A stretch of 64,000 nucleotides of DNA from Thereva unica (GCA_949987705.1 OX465281.1:161648393-161712392), one strand, 5' to 3'; positions 22,446 through 33,917 are shown, counted from the stretch's first letter. Notes: generated from the sequence alone by a model not told the origin. Program-made: numbers and translations.

Positions 22446-25400
22446 TTATTTATTCAACTTCCTTTTTTCTTCCCTTTTGTCTGATGTTTCACCTTGTTTT
22501 GGGGCTTGTAGAGTTATGCGGCATCGTCGATCTTTAAGGAATGTGAACCTTAATGTACCTTCCTTACTTTTGTGCCGGTAAGAACGCTTGGCTGCAAGAA
22601 TTTTGTCCCACGGTAGAGGTAGGTTTTTGATTTTTTGCCATAATGCTGGTTCTACGATAACGTTGGGTGGAATTCCGCCGTGTATGCATGAATGGTGATA
22701 CTGTACAATTAGGAGAACGCTTAAGTGACAAGAATTGTTTAAAATTATGGGATGACGTTCGTCATGACTTATGGGAGCGTTTTGTAAACGTCCGCCGACT
22801 CTTAAAATTTTGTCGCTGTCTATGAATGGGTTCAAATTTTTTAGTTTGCTTTTTGGATGTACAGTCTTGTGTAATTCTAGATGACGGAGATCATTGGGAA
22901 AGTGTAGTTGTTGATGAAACTTCGCCCAAAGGTTCGTGGCTCGTTCAAGTTCTTGTGTTGATAGCCAAAGTTGCCTTGGTCCGGGGCGTTTGACTGTACG
23001 GAGACAATATGCCGTGACACGAATTAATTTTGAAAATGAGGAGAACCTTTTTAGTAGCTCTAACATAAATGGATTTTCATCATACATGGTATGTAACCCG
23101 TGAATATGTTTCCTGGTTTCTAGTTCTGTTTCCTCGAAACTCGGTGAATGAGGCCAGTGGCTGGGATCTTGAACTAGCCAATGAGGTCCGCTCCACCACT
23201 GTGTTGTAGTGATCAGTTCGTTTGGTAGAACTCCTCTGGAAGCGAGGTCAGCTGGATTGTCTTTCGATGAGACATGATGCCATGGTGCATTCCCTATTAA
23301 TGTGAAGATTTCGCTTGTGCGATTTGCCACGAAAGTGGTCCACTTTCTTGGTTGTCCTTTTAGCCATGAGAGGACAATTAATGAGTCTGTCCACATGTGT
23401 GTTTCGATGTTGTCAAGCTGTAAGATATTGCGAGTATGCCGTACTAATTTTGCGGCTAATACTGCACCACAAAGTTCCAATCTCGGTATAGATATTTGTT
23501 TGATCGGAGCGACTTTAGTTTTGGAGGTGATGATCTGGATTTTCACGTTGTGGTCCGGGGTAGAGATTCGACAGTAGATTACGGCCGCATAGGCGTTTTG
23601 CGAAGCATCACTGAAGGCGTGGAGTTGAATGTCCTGAGAGTTCTGAGTAGTTCCTAACCATCGTGGAATGCGAAGCTGTTCAAGTAGAGGGAGTTGAGCC
23701 TTTATCATGGACCATGAATGTTGTATTTTCGAAGGAACGGGCTCATCCCAGGTACTGCCAAGGATCCACAATGATTGCATCAGAATTTTTGCAGTAATTA
23801 TCACTGGTGAAATCCAGCCTAATGGATCATAAAGTTTGGCAATCTCTGATAGAAGCTCTCGTTTGTTCAGCGTATGATGTTCTTGAGTTATCTTTATTCT
23901 GTAGCTGAATGTGTCAGAGGAAGGGTACCACATAACACCTAAAGATTTAATGCCTTGATCTGGTTTAATGTTAATAGGATCAGACACTGCTCTATCTTCT
24001 TCGGGGATTGTGGCTAGAATAGAATTGTCATTTGTAAGCCACTTTTTGAGCTTGAAACCGCCGCGAAGGAGTAGTTCATCTAGGTCTTTGTAGATTGTAA
24101 TTGCTTCATCGATCGAGTCTGCACCAGTGAGTAGATCATCAACGTAGAAATCGTTAAGAATTATTTCGGAAGAACGTGGATAGGAGTTACGTTCGTCGAT
24201 GGCTAGCTGCTGGATTGTACGAATTGCTAAGTATGGAGCGCAAGTAACACCAAACGTTACCGTGGTTAGACAATATTCTCGCAGGGGATCTGATGGGGAT
24301 TCTCGCCATATGATTCTTTGGTAAGTCACATCATCCGGATGTACCAATACTTGGCGATACATCTTAACAATGTCTGATACCAGCACGTATTTGAATTTTC
24401 TCCAACGAGTAAGAACTGCTATGAGTTCATTCTGCAGTGTGGGACCGGTCAGCAACACATCGTTGAGGGAGTGCCCAGAACTAGTTTGTCTCGACGCATC
24501 GAATACAATTCGCAGCTTTGTAGAAGTACTCTCTTTGTAGACTGCATGATGCGGTAAGTAGAAACTTTTGTAGAAGATGGAATTACCTTGCTGTACTTTG
24601 GTCTCGTCTTCTGAGTTTGTTGCTGGAATCATGTGTTTTAGTTGAATGTATTCATTGATGCACTTGGCGTACTCGTCCTTTAACTCTGGGTTTGACAAAA
24701 AGCGTCTTTCGAGGTTCAAGAAACTTCCAGTGGCGGCTGCCCGCGACCGTCCTAGTGATTGTTGGTGTTGTTCGCTGATGAAAGGTAACCGCACACAATA
24801 TCTGCCATCCATGAGACGTTGATGTGATTCCTGGTAGATTGTTTCGCATTTTTGATCATCTGGATTTATTGCTGGTATGGTTGGAACCTCTTCAATGGCC
24901 CAAAATTGTTGTAACTGTTGGCTGAGAGTTGTTAGCGATACCATAGACGTAAAGGTGTTGGGTGAAGAGAATTCACTGGTATTACTTGATGTTTTCCCGC
25001 ATAATATCCAGCCTAATAGAGTCTCTTGTGCGATTGGTTGGTATTGAAGTCCTTTTCGAATGTTGGGTAATATTAAGGATCCGTAAATATCAGCTCCTAA
25101 TATTACATTAATTCGTCCTGGTTGATTAAAGGTGGGGTCAGCCAACTTTATCCCTTCAATATGTTTCCAGTCGATGGGTACAAAAGGTCTTGATGGTAAG
25201 AAGGACGTTAAAGTTTTTAAGACAAGGGCTTGTAGATTCAACTGATAACCCCCGGGCTGAATAACCAGGGCTGTTTCCACCATTGACCGGGAAATTCCAG
25301 CGTTGGATTGTTGTACACCCAATATGTTCACAAGGACTGGCTTCTTTTGTAGTGAAAGTGATTGGGCGGCATATTCTGTCAGAAAGGATGTTTGCGAGCC

Positions 25401-26801
25401 TGGATCTATCAGTGCTCGAAAAGTTTTACGTACTTTCCGGGCTCCTTCTAAGGTTACGATTGAAGTAGAGAGAAGAACTTCTTTATGCATTGCTGAGTGT
25501 AGAGAATTAAGCGTGGCTGTGGTTTGCATAGATCGTGGCGGAGGTGCTTCGTTCTCTGATTTCGTTGCGGTATTTTGCGGGGGACCTCTATCGGCGTTGT
25601 GCAATAGAGTATGATGACGTTTGTTGCAATGTCGACATGTAAACTTGCTCGGACAGTTTGCTCCCATATGTCCTCGTCCCAGACAATTGATGCACAAACC
25701 ATTTTTGCGTGTTATGTGATTTCTCTCTGCTATTGTTGAATTCATAAACTTGGAACAATTTCTCAAGGGGTGATCTTCTCCACATGTTTCGCAAGCGTGA
25801 TGATGTCCTGTGACGAATGACTGAATCCTTGGTGGTGTTGAGAGATTTCGTTGGGTTTTACTTGATGATGGCCCCTTTTTTCCTATGGCTTCTAGTGTTC
25901 GAAAGCGTGCCTCCAAGAATTCGCGTAGCATCGTCCATGATGGTATCTCAGTGCTCTTACTATTGCCTTGCTCCCATAGCTGGAGCGTTTCGGTCGGTAG
26001 CTTTTGACCTATCACGTAAACTATCATCGCGTCCCACTTTTCCACTGCCACTCCGAGATTATAGAGCGCTTGTAGACATTCCGTCGTCACGTCCATCAAA
26101 CTTCTAATTCCTTGTGCCGATTCAGAAGATACGGAAGATTGATTAAGTAGGAGTTTCAGTTGTGCGTTGACTAATACTCTCTTGTTGTTATACCTCTCTT
26201 TTAGGAGATCCCAAGCTGGAATGTAGTTATCGTTAGTTACTAGTACCTGTCGCAAGAGACCTTCAGCTTCTCCACTTAGATGTAACTTAAAGTATTGAAG
26301 TTTCTGTGCGTCAGATAGATTATGATTCTCATGAATCAGGCTTGTGTAGAGATCATGAAAAGTTGTCCATTTCCGATAATCTCCAGAGAATTTTTCCAAT
26401 GAGATTCGTGGAAGCTTGATAAGATGTTCCTTACTTGACATGGCTATCTCCCTTTCCTGTACTCTGGGAGACTGATTGCCTGCTGCTATTGGTGGATACT
26501 CGGTATCATACCGAGATTCTATTGCTGCGTAGTGTGTGTAGAAGAATGACTCCATTGCTTCGTATAGTTCTTCCTGGAAATATTTGTGGTTCAATATTTC
26601 CGAATCGACAGGTTCGTTGTTTTTTGCCACGAGAATCTGGATATGTGCTCGCTTTATTTCGTTGAATTGCTCTTGAAAATCCTGTAGTCGTTTTTTGTAA
26701 TATGGTTCCGTTCGCCTTGCGGAGCCATCCTTTTTGTAATTCTTGATGAAATTTTCCAAGAGATCCTTTCGTGCTATTTGCAATTTGATTTCAGCTTCCA
26801 T
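22446..26801 (-). CDS. BEL/Pao Gag-Pol polyprotein, integrase truncated (1,451 aa)
   Basis: A single open frame beginning about 65 bp inside the primer-binding site. Domains in order: coiled-coil-like N-terminus; Gag-like domain of the DUF1759 type at about residues 125-260 (KLPRISLEKFSGDYRKW); zinc knuckles at about 337-405 (CETCGEDHPLRNC, CINCLGRGHMGANC and a third C/H cluster); A17-type aspartic protease at about 460-475, where the expected DSG reads DPG (LIDPGSQTSFL); reverse transcriptase with FYVDDLL near 885; RNase H with AFSDAS near 1063 and WTDSL further on. The integrase zinc domain begins (HHSCIHGG, about 1370), but the catalytic DDE core and C-terminal domain are gone. The last ~70 residues are unrecognisable basic sequence. 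Family members usually have several hundred more residues. The frame is otherwise intact, suggesting recent spread with helper integrase. Confidence 0.93.
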   Translation of the reverse strand: MEAEIKLQIARKDLLENFIKNYKKDGSARRTEPYYKKRLQDFQEQFNEIKRAHIQILVAKNNEPVDSEILNHKYFQEELYEAMESFFYTHYAAIESRYDTEYPPIAAGNQSPRVQEREIAMSSKEHLIKLPRISLEKFSGDYRKWTTFHDLYTSLIHENHNLSDAQKLQYFKLHLSGEAEGLLRQVLVTNDNYIPAWDLLKERYNNKRVLVNAQLKLLLNQSSVSSESAQGIRSLMDVTTECLQALYNLGVAVEKWDAMIVYVIGQKLPTETLQLWEQGNSKSTEIPSWTMLREFLEARFRTLEAIGKKGPSSSKTQRNLSTPPRIQSFVTGHHHACETCGEDHPLRNCSKFMNSTIAERNHITRKNGLCINCLGRGHMGANCPSKFTCRHCNKRHHTLLHNADRGPPQNTATKSENEAPPPRSMQTTATLNSLHSAMHKEVLLSTSIVTLEGARKVRKTFRALIDPGSQTSFLTEYAAQSLSLQKKPVLVNILGVQQSNAGISRSMVETALVIQPGGYQLNLQALVLKTLTSFLPSRPFVPIDWKHIEGIKLADPTFNQPGRINVILGADIYGSLILPNIRKGLQYQPIAQETLLGWILCGKTSSNTSEFSSPNTFTSMVSLTTLSQQLQQFWAIEEVPTIPAINPDDQKCETIYQESHQRLMDGRYCVRLPFISEQHQQSLGRSRAAATGSFLNLERRFLSNPELKDEYAKCINEYIQLKHMIPATNSEDETKVQQGNSIFYKSFYLPHHAVYKESTSTKLRIVFDASRQTSSGHSLNDVLLTGPTLQNELIAVLTRWRKFKYVLVSDIVKMYRQVLVHPDDVTYQRIIWRESPSDPLREYCLTTVTFGVTCAPYLAIRTIQQLAIDERNSYPRSSEIILNDFYVDDLLTGADSIDEAITIYKDLDELLLRGGFKLKKWLTNDNSILATIPEEDRAVSDPINIKPDQGIKSLGVMWYPSSDTFSYRIKITQEHHTLNKRELLSEIAKLYDPLGWISPVIITAKILMQSLWILGSTWDEPVPSKIQHSWSMIKAQLPLLEQLRIPRWLGTTQNSQDIQLHAFSDASQNAYAAVIYCRISTPDHNVKIQIITSKTKVAPIKQISIPRLELCGAVLAAKLVRHTRNILQLDNIETHMWTDSLIVLSWLKGQPRKWTTFVANRTSEIFTLIGNAPWHHVSSKDNPADLASRGVLPNELITTTQWWSGPHWLVQDPSHWPHSPSFEETELETRKHIHGLHTMYDENPFMLELLKRFSSFSKLIRVTAYCLRTVKRPGPRQLWLSTQELERATNLWAKFHQQLHFPNDLRHLELHKTVHPKSKLKNLNPFIDSDKILRVGGRLQNAPISHDERHPIILNNSCHLSVLLIVQYHHSCIHGGIPPNVIVEPALWQKIKNLPLPWDKILAAKRSYRHKSKEGTLRFTFLKDRRCRITLQAPKQGETSDKREEKRKLNK

Positions 26802-26867
26802 CTTTCAATTTGATGTCACTGGTTAAATTTCTAAGCTACGCTGTGACCACTGAGTACTTTTATGCCG

Positions 26868-26886
26868 AATCCGGCTCGAAGGACCA
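26868..26886 (-). promoter_or_regulatory. BEL primer-binding site, tRNA-Tyr
   Basis: On the minus strand, TGGTCCTTCGAGCCGGATT follows the 5' LTR after a 3-nt spacer. The complement is the tRNA 3' end AATCCGGCTCGAAGGACCA. This matches eukaryotic tRNA-Tyr, which begins CCTTCGA and ends TCGAAGGA plus CCA. Confidence 0.8.
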
Positions 26887-26889
26887 AAA

Positions 26890-28228
26890 TGTTAGGGCTT
26901 AGAATGCCTAAAACTCAATGGACTGCAGGGCAACTTAGAAATAAACCAAGTTTAACTATTCGAACTTTATTTACAATTCTCAATTTTCACAATTTATAAA
27001 TCCAATTTAAATTAATTCTTCACAATTTTAAGTTCAATATATTTAACATTCACTGGATACTAAATTCAAGCTATTTAATAAAACATTTATCAGGTTTAGT
27101 TCAGATAGAATAATAATTCAAGTTTATTTATATTCACTTAATTAAATCAATTCGTTACTACACTTAAAATTAATATTAATAGTCACTCTTGATTAAATTG
27201 CTTTGTTATTCTTGACTTGGTTATTCTTGATTTCCAGCAATATTGCCGTTGCTGAATCTGAGACTGGATGCTGCTGGAGCTGCTGTTGTAGGTTCGTTTA
27301 GCTACTCGTACTAGATGCTGCCTCTAAGTACGCCAATATTGGGAGGGCTGAAATTCAATGTTATTTAGAAATATTCTTTTAATTTAAACGCCACTTGATA
27401 TTTCGGATTACTATGATTTGAAAACTAGGAATGTACATTAACTCGTCACGTAAAATGTACAATTGGGAGTTTACAGGTATTTAGGATTTGGGATAATTTA
27501 CATGAACTCGACTCGTTCCATGTAAACCAAGTTGGATTTCGATTAATTTACACCAACTCGATACGTTAGATGTAAATTATTATTTGAGATTACATGAACT
27601 CGACACGTTCCATGTTCCTTGGGTTGAGATCACTTGTTTATTAGAATTTCTTCGAGCTCGAATCGCAACGAAGATCAATTATTGTGATCTGAAATTTTCG
27701 ATCGACTGGCTGCGCTATATATTTCATTCCTGACAATGGCAATTTTTTGGAAGGCAATGTGGGGGGGCCATTGGAATTGGAATTTGCTTCAGTTATTGTG
27801 TATGTGTCCCTTCTTGTTATGTATATCAGCTTTTTGATACATAACAGCTGATTTATATATTTTGTTGTGACATTTGGTAGGGGTATAGCATGGATGCGAA
27901 TAGGTGAGTTTGTCTTGTTTGATTAATTATTTTAATATTTATAATTTTACTTCTTTCTTTTTTTGTTTTATGTTTTGGTGGATGCGGAGCCAAATATGCT
28001 GGACTGGAGCTTGTATTGCCTGTAGGGTTGTCAGGTTAGTAGGTTTTGTATATAGAATGTTTTCTTGGTGATAAATTTGTTTGTTTACAGGAATATGATA
28101 TCTGCAAGACGTCGGTGGAGTATAAAACTTGGTCTCCTCAAGATTGTTCATGGTAAGTATGTATATTGACAATATTTTATTTATGATATTAATATTTATA
28201 TTTTTAGGGTTTAATTTAGGATTGAACA
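26890..28228 (-). repeat. BEL/Pao 5' LTR (1,339 bp)
   Basis: Partner of 20986-22321. TG...CA ends are present and it is followed directly by the GACGG duplication. I could not fix a core promoter in it with confidence. Confidence 0.95.
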
Positions 28229-28233
28229 GACGG

Positions 28234-29174
28234 AGTCCTTCCCAGTCAAGCAAGGCTTAAAGCACGGCGATGGGCTGGCACCCATGCTATTTAATATCTG
28301 CCTAGAAGGAGTAATTCGCAAGTTTTTTTTTCTTTAACATTGATGCGAACGCAACCCTGCTTAACAAATCCAAACAGTTGGCAGGATATGCCGACGATAA
28401 AAACTGCCTTGCAAGATCACTGTCATGTCTTAGAGAAACATTTACAGAATTAGAAGATGGAGCAAAACATATAGGGCTGCAAATAAACGCAGAGAAAAGT
28501 AAGATTCTAATTCAATCAAGGGTGGAAAGAAGAAGAAGAAACCACAATACCACCTGGGGGGAATATAACTTTGAACGGGTAAACCAATTTAACCACCGAT
28601 AGACGTACAAAGAAGAATAAACGCCGCGAACAGAACATACTTCTCACTACTGCCAGTCATGAAATCCAGAGACATCTACAGAAAAACTAAAATAAGAATC
28701 TACAAAACCATCATACGTACAGTAGCTACGTATGGATGTGAAGCGAGGAGTATCTCCCAGAAATCCGAAAATAAGCTGGATATATTTGAGAGGAAGGTTC
28801 TCCGAAGGATATACGGCCCAATCAATGAAGACAATGCATGGAGAATACGCTACCTACAATCACGAATTGTACGACTTATACAAAGAATGTAAACTTTCGA
28901 CCCATGCCAAGCTACTACGTTTACGTTCGGCCGGCCATGTCCAAAGAATGGATGACTCAAGGATACCAAAAAAAGCCCTGTACCTACTACCAGATGGCAA
29001 AAGACCAGTTGGCAAACCACGGTTAAGGTGAGAAGATAATGTTAAGGCCGATGCAGCAAAACTGCTCAGCACGAGAAACTGGAGAAAAGCTGCGGAGGAG
29101 AGAGACGTCTGGAGGAAGAAGCTGATGGAGGCCAAGGCCCGAATTGGGCTGTAGAGCCATCGAAGAAGAAGAAG
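28234..29174 (+). pseudogene. RTE reverse transcriptase, C-terminal part and GAA tail
   Basis: Continues the interrupted RT: VKQGLKHGDGLAPMLFNICL, then the catalytic-box region LAGYADDKNCLARSL (YADD at about 28387-28398), the thumb, and a C-terminal segment with IYKTIIRTVATYGCEA, FERKVLRRIYGP and LRSAGHVQRMDDSRIP. Frameshifts and stops occur, for example a poly-T interruption near 28323 and a TAG near 28600. It ends ...TAGAGCCATCGAAGAAGAAG at the 13-bp target duplication. A second, less damaged RTE of similar type is at 61969-62940. Confidence 0.85.
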
Positions 29175-29211
29175 TCTATTCACGATAATTGTTTAATTTA
29201 AGCCAACAATA

Positions 29212-31347
29212 TAGTCCAGTAAATAGGTACTTTTTCTTTGCGAAAAATACCGCACGTGATTTTTTTTTACCAAATGTTTTTACATATTTTTATGAGCTTA
29301 AATTCAAAATGGCGTCATCCCCACCCTTATGCTTCACTTACAATGAAGGGAAACGCGTTTAATTCTATATCTCAGAAACTATGCATTTTACGACAAAAAT
29401 GTATATAATCTTTTTTGTAGATAAATGAGTGATTTAACTTTTTTGTTCAGAATTTTTTTTTTGTAAAGTCAATATGTTCGGAGTTACAGTGCTTCAAACT
29501 TTATATATCACTTTCTTTGCTCTATATTTCGTTTACGGTTAGCCCGCCATAAAAAAGTCCTTTCTAAGACTTATAGAACACACGATTATCTATAATTTTT
29601 GTTTTGTTGTTTTTAGATAGGGCTAATATTTCACGAGTTATAGCGCTTTAAATGTCGGAAAATGTAAATTCAAAAAAAAAAAAATCCTAATATCTTTTTT
29701 TACCCGTTTCATTACAAAACTGATTATATCGTGTGTTGAGCTCATCATTGCCCACATTTGTTGCCTTTACTTTTTTCTATAAAGTTGATATTTATGGATT
29801 TATTACACCTCAAAAGCTTTTTGATTTGTTTTTTTATTTGTCAAATATCTAGTCAACTACTTATTTACGATGGCAAGTTATACCAACAAATATGTTTGTT
29901 ATAAAATTCCGTTAAAGTAAAATTAAACATTTTTTCCTAGCATTTATACTTTAGCCTCTATTCAGCGCCGATTGTTTCATATAGATACACATTAATGTTC
30001 ATACATATAATTAAGAAATTTCGTTGGCGTACAAACTCTTTTCCACACCACCCCGGAGGTCGAGTTTTTGGCGCGTTTTTTTATTGTGGTTTCCCCAATA
30101 GGCCTAATCCACAAGAAAACGAAACAATGATGCTATAACATATTATTAAGCATATTATTGTCGGTTGACAATCGGATAGACCGATGAAGCCGAGCAGCAT
30201 CTTTAGTTGGAGGCAGAGTTGATAAGTTCACTTTGGTTTTTTTAGCCGAACCTTAGTGAATGCTTAAACAAACGAATTTCCGGACGATTTTCCTTGTCGA
30301 TTAACGCGAGCAGCTCAGAAACTCTAAATTGACATTCCTCACTGTTCGTTATAAAGCTACTAATAACTTGCATCACCTCGGACATTTCTTTATTAGGACG
30401 ACCCCCTTTTTCCCCTGTAGATGGTGTGGTTTTCAAATCTCGCATACAGGAATGATGATACCTAGCACCTGTAGCTTTGGCATCAGAAACATTTGCAATA
30501 CGTTGCACCTTGCACAATGTCCAAACTTCTTTTATCATTCCGATTCTGCAAACGTACGCCAACGAAATTTCTTAATGTATGAACATTAGCTAAATTATAA
30601 ATGCTAGAAAAAAATGTTTAAAGTAAAATTTCAACGGAATTTTATAACAAACAAATTTGTTGGAATAACTTGTCATCGTAAATAAATAGTTGCCTAGATA
30701 TTTGCAAAAAAAAACACTTTTAATAAACTTTTGAGGTGTAATAAATCCATAAATATCAACTTTATAGGAAAAAGTAAAGGCAACAAATGTGGGCAATGAT
30801 GAGCTCAACACACGATATAATCAGTTTTGAAATGAAACGGGGAAAAAAAGATATTAGGATTTTTTTTTTGAATTTACATTTTCCGACATTTAAAGCGCTA
30901 TAACTTGTGAAATATTAGCCCTATCTAAAAACAATAAAAGCAAAAATTATAGATAATTGTGTGTTCTATAAGTCTTAGGCAGGACTTTTTTATAACGGGC
31001 TAACCGTTAACGAAATATAGAGCAAAGTTAACGAAATATAGAGCAAAGAAAGTTTGAAGCACTGTAACTCCGAACATATTGACTTTACAAAAAAAAATTC
31101 TAAACAAAAAAGTTAAATCACTCATTTATATACAAAAAAGATCATATACATTATTGTCGTAAAACGCATAGTTTCTGAGATATAGAATTAAACGCGTTTC
31201 CCTTCATTGCAAGTGAAGCATAAGGGTGGGGATGACGCCATTTTGAATTAAAGCTCATAAAAATATGTAAAAACATTTGGTAAAAAAAATCGCGTGCGGT
31301 ATTTTTCGCATTACGAAGGCCTTTTTTTCGACCTATTTACTGGACTA
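29212..31347. mobile_element. Foldback element 'B', 2.1 kb, TIR TAGTCCAGTAAATAGG, TSD ATA
   Basis: Long inverted arms at about 29212-29955 and 30590-31347 share AAAATGGCGTCATCCCCACC, GAAATATTAGCCCTATCTAA in both orientations, and AACAAATATGTTTGTTATAA-like blocks. ATA flanks both ends (29209-29211 and 31348-31350). The right arm has a small tandem duplication near 31010-31045 (AACGAAATATAGAGCAAAG repeated). The 630-bp loop carries a short protein-like frame on the minus strand. It starts 24 bp beyond the RTE's right-hand target duplication. Confidence 0.85.
30242..30562 (-). pseudogene. Protein fragment in the loop of element B (zinc-site-like YHHSC motif)
   Basis: A minus-strand frame of about 106 codons contains RIANVSDAKATGARYHHSCM and, further on, GRPNKEMSEVMQVISSF and ECQFRVSELL. 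The RYHxxC motif after a helical stretch resembles N-terminal modules of large repetitive arthropod proteins associated with mobile DNA. I recall the motif but cannot name a family. There is no catalytic domain. It could be the remains of cargo or of the element's own protein. As the only protein-like sequence in any loop of the TAGTCCAG group apart from nested insertions, it is the best lead to a transposase gene. Confidence 0.4.
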
Positions 31348-32159
31348 ATAGTTTAAAATAGTTATAAATGTATACTCCTCTGGCCTCCTAGTCCAGGAAG
31401 AATAGAAAAAAATTTGAAATAAATCTACCCTGCGATTTCTTGACGCTATAATTAAGAGAAAAATCGTAGGAATTCAATGAATGTGTTTTGGATAAAATTG
31501 GTCCAGGGCAACAGGTGGTAAAAAGCTAATAAAAGGAGCGAAAACGCGTTTTTTCACGTTTTGGGTACGAAAAATATGTTGTTTTGGAAAACAAAAAATA
31601 CTACTTAATAGTGCTTAAAAAGACGAAAATTATGAGTTTTGGACCATTGATATCGGTCAACAGGTTTTTGCAAAAAAAAATCAAAAACCGTTAAAAATGG
31701 TCATTTGTTGACATTTAATTATAGGGAGTGTAATTATCGTAGAATCTTGTGGCAGGGCTTAAATTGTGGCCACTGATGGTGCCTACCTACAATATAAATT
31801 TCATGACAAAATCATGGTAACTTTTCGAGTAAATCTCAAAAATGTAAAAACACCTGTTTCACAAAAAAAGGTTGAACAAGGCCCACAATGGTCCTAGAAA
31901 TTTTTTGATTGACATTTTGGCTCGCAAAGGGTTGCTCTACAACCTCATTTTCATGAAATGTATGTAAAGTTTGATTTAACACCTTAAAACCCCGTTTGAA
32001 AACCACCCTTTTTCCAGTTTTTTGAATTAAAAACTTTACTTGTGAGCTTTTTCTTGAAAATCGTTCTTCGACAGTTTTATTAGTTTGTTTTTCACCTATT
32101 CTACAGGTACAATTTTATTCGGAACATATTCATACAATTCCTATGATTTTTCTCTTAAG

Positions 32160-33690
32160 GGCCTAATACACTCAATCGAGCAATTATAGGGTATCGCGCG
32201 CCCGCGAATATTAAGAAAACTATCCAACCAAATGAAATAATTTAAATTAGGTATTTTTAAGAAAACATAAATCTAGCTATTCATGGTGGAAAAGTTTAAT
32301 ATTTTTTATTAGTATATTAGTTATAATGGTTCAAAGTTCCGTACCTGCGCCCGGAAAATACTCCTATTTAGGTGGAAAAATTTTAAAATTTTTTTAATGT
32401 ACGATAAACTTAAATCGATTATCTAGCTATTCATGGTGGAAAATTTTTGAATTTTAGCCTTCTTTCATGAGTAAATTATGTTTTAAAAATTGTCCACAAA
32501 ATTTAAGAACGAAAATTCCCTAAAATTCTTCAGTTTTAATACATCAAAATTCCGCTCCAAGCAAATCTCTGCGCTAGTTGTATTCTGTATAAAGCATTTG
32601 CGTAATCATACACGAGATGCGTTTGTATAAGTGAGAGCTTCTGCTTCGGCTTTTGCAGGGGAAATTTCAAACCTTTTTTGTTGCAGGCATGGATGGTGAT
32701 CGTATTTTCGGGAAAAAATATAATCTGAGGAAAAATCGGTTTGTTTGGCAAGAATTTTAATGACTTGCTTGATGGTGATTTCCTTGATTTGAGAATTTAG
32801 GGATTCTTGCCCGGTGGTCAGGTAGTGATCAATCGGTGTTTATTATCTTGGCTTTATGAAAAACCCAAGAAAATATTTTAATGGCAAATACTACCTTCAT
32901 GTAATAATTAAGTTTTATGACATCCTTGTTTTTCGTTATTGTCTTTTTAGCCGTAACAACTTCCCGGAACTAGATTCGCAAAAAAGGTGTATCCCTTGCA
33001 CAGGTATTTTACAACATGAGTGTAGATAAATTTTGCGTAAATTCATTTTTTATGGTTTTTATTATTTTTGTATGTAAATATGGGCTTTGCTGGACCTCTG
33101 GGTTAATTTGGTAGGAGGTCCGGAAATTCGGAAAGTCGGGGGTGTTTTTCAGATTTTTTAGTAAAGGGGGTGGGAGCCAAACAAAAAAAACTAGTATCTA
33201 GCACTTGCTAAATTTCAAATCAGCAAAAGCAGCGATATCAAAATTTCACATGAATGAAAAATTTAAATATCAAACAAAAAAGATCTATTCTCATATCCCA
33301 TGACAGGAACAAGTTCGTAGAGTGCATTACTGCGACATTAATTCAATTTCCATTCATAATTATCTAACACTGGCTTCAATTTCTAGCCGGCGACACCGCA
33401 GAAGAGATTTCTTGAAAGTCGCCAGAAAATTTACCTCGGGCACGCACTCATAAAGTAAAGCCCAACAAGACATACGAATGCAGCCGAACCCCTTTATTGT
33501 GCAAAGATTTCCCCTCCGGCGGCCGTGTTGTGCACTGCAAGCAGTGCACAACAGGTAATTTTGACTGTGTTAGGATGTTTTTGAGATTGGGTTAGTTTAA
33601 TTTTGTGACTGTATTTTTTTTTAAGCTTCCCTTAATATTTTGTTGTTGGAACTGAATTTCATGTTGGACTTCGTCGCTGAGTGTATTAGG
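32160..33690. other. Loop of element C, nothing coding
   Basis: Contains two short direct repeats (CTAGCTATTCATGGTGGAAAA near 32275 and 32422) and several small frames without recognisable domains. I support no gene. Confidence 0.4.
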
Positions 33691-33917
33691 GCCTTAATTA
33701 TAGTTTTGGAAAACCGCAGTTTTTGTTTGCTTTTTAAAAAAAGCTCAAAGAGCTCACGAAGAAAACTCAAAAGAAAAGCTTTTTATTCAAAAAAACTGGA
33801 AAAAGGGTGGTTTTTAATCGTGTTTTTAAGGTGTTAAATAAACTTTACATACATTTCATGAAAATGGGGTTGAAGAGAAACTCTTTGGGAATAAATTGGT
33901 CTCATCAAAAAAACTCT

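Larger units (their letters stand above)
20986..28228 (-). mobile_element. BEL/Pao LTR retrotransposon, 7.24 kb, TSD GACGG
   Basis: The two LTRs start TGTTAGGGCTTAG and end ATTGAACA in plus-strand sense. GACGG at 20981-20985 and 28229-28233 is a 5-bp target duplication inside the RTE reverse transcriptase. The element is on the minus strand: primer site next to the right LTR, one long Gag-Pol frame, purine tract next to the left LTR. The LTRs differ by about 8 substitutions and one 3-bp indel by eye (about 0.6%), so the insertion is young. The C-terminal integrase is missing, so the copy needs help to move. Confidence 0.95.
19586..29174 (+). mobile_element. 5'-truncated RTE-like LINE, interrupted by a SINE and a BEL element
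   Basis: Identical 13-bp target duplications TCTATTCACGATA lie at 19573-19585 and 29175-29187. Inside, three blocks can be joined in order: the linker before the RT (19604-19770), RT from 20245 to 20985, and the remainder from 28229 to 29174. The tail ends in a run of GAA repeats, as in RTE-type elements. The 5' end is truncated well inside the ORF, as is usual for LINE integration. The two interruptions are 19771-20244 and 20986-28233. Confidence 0.9.

Noticed and set aside
29212..31347. Element B as an LTR element or gene pair
   Set aside because: The repeats are inverted, not direct, and flanked by 3-bp duplications; no Gag/Pol frames.
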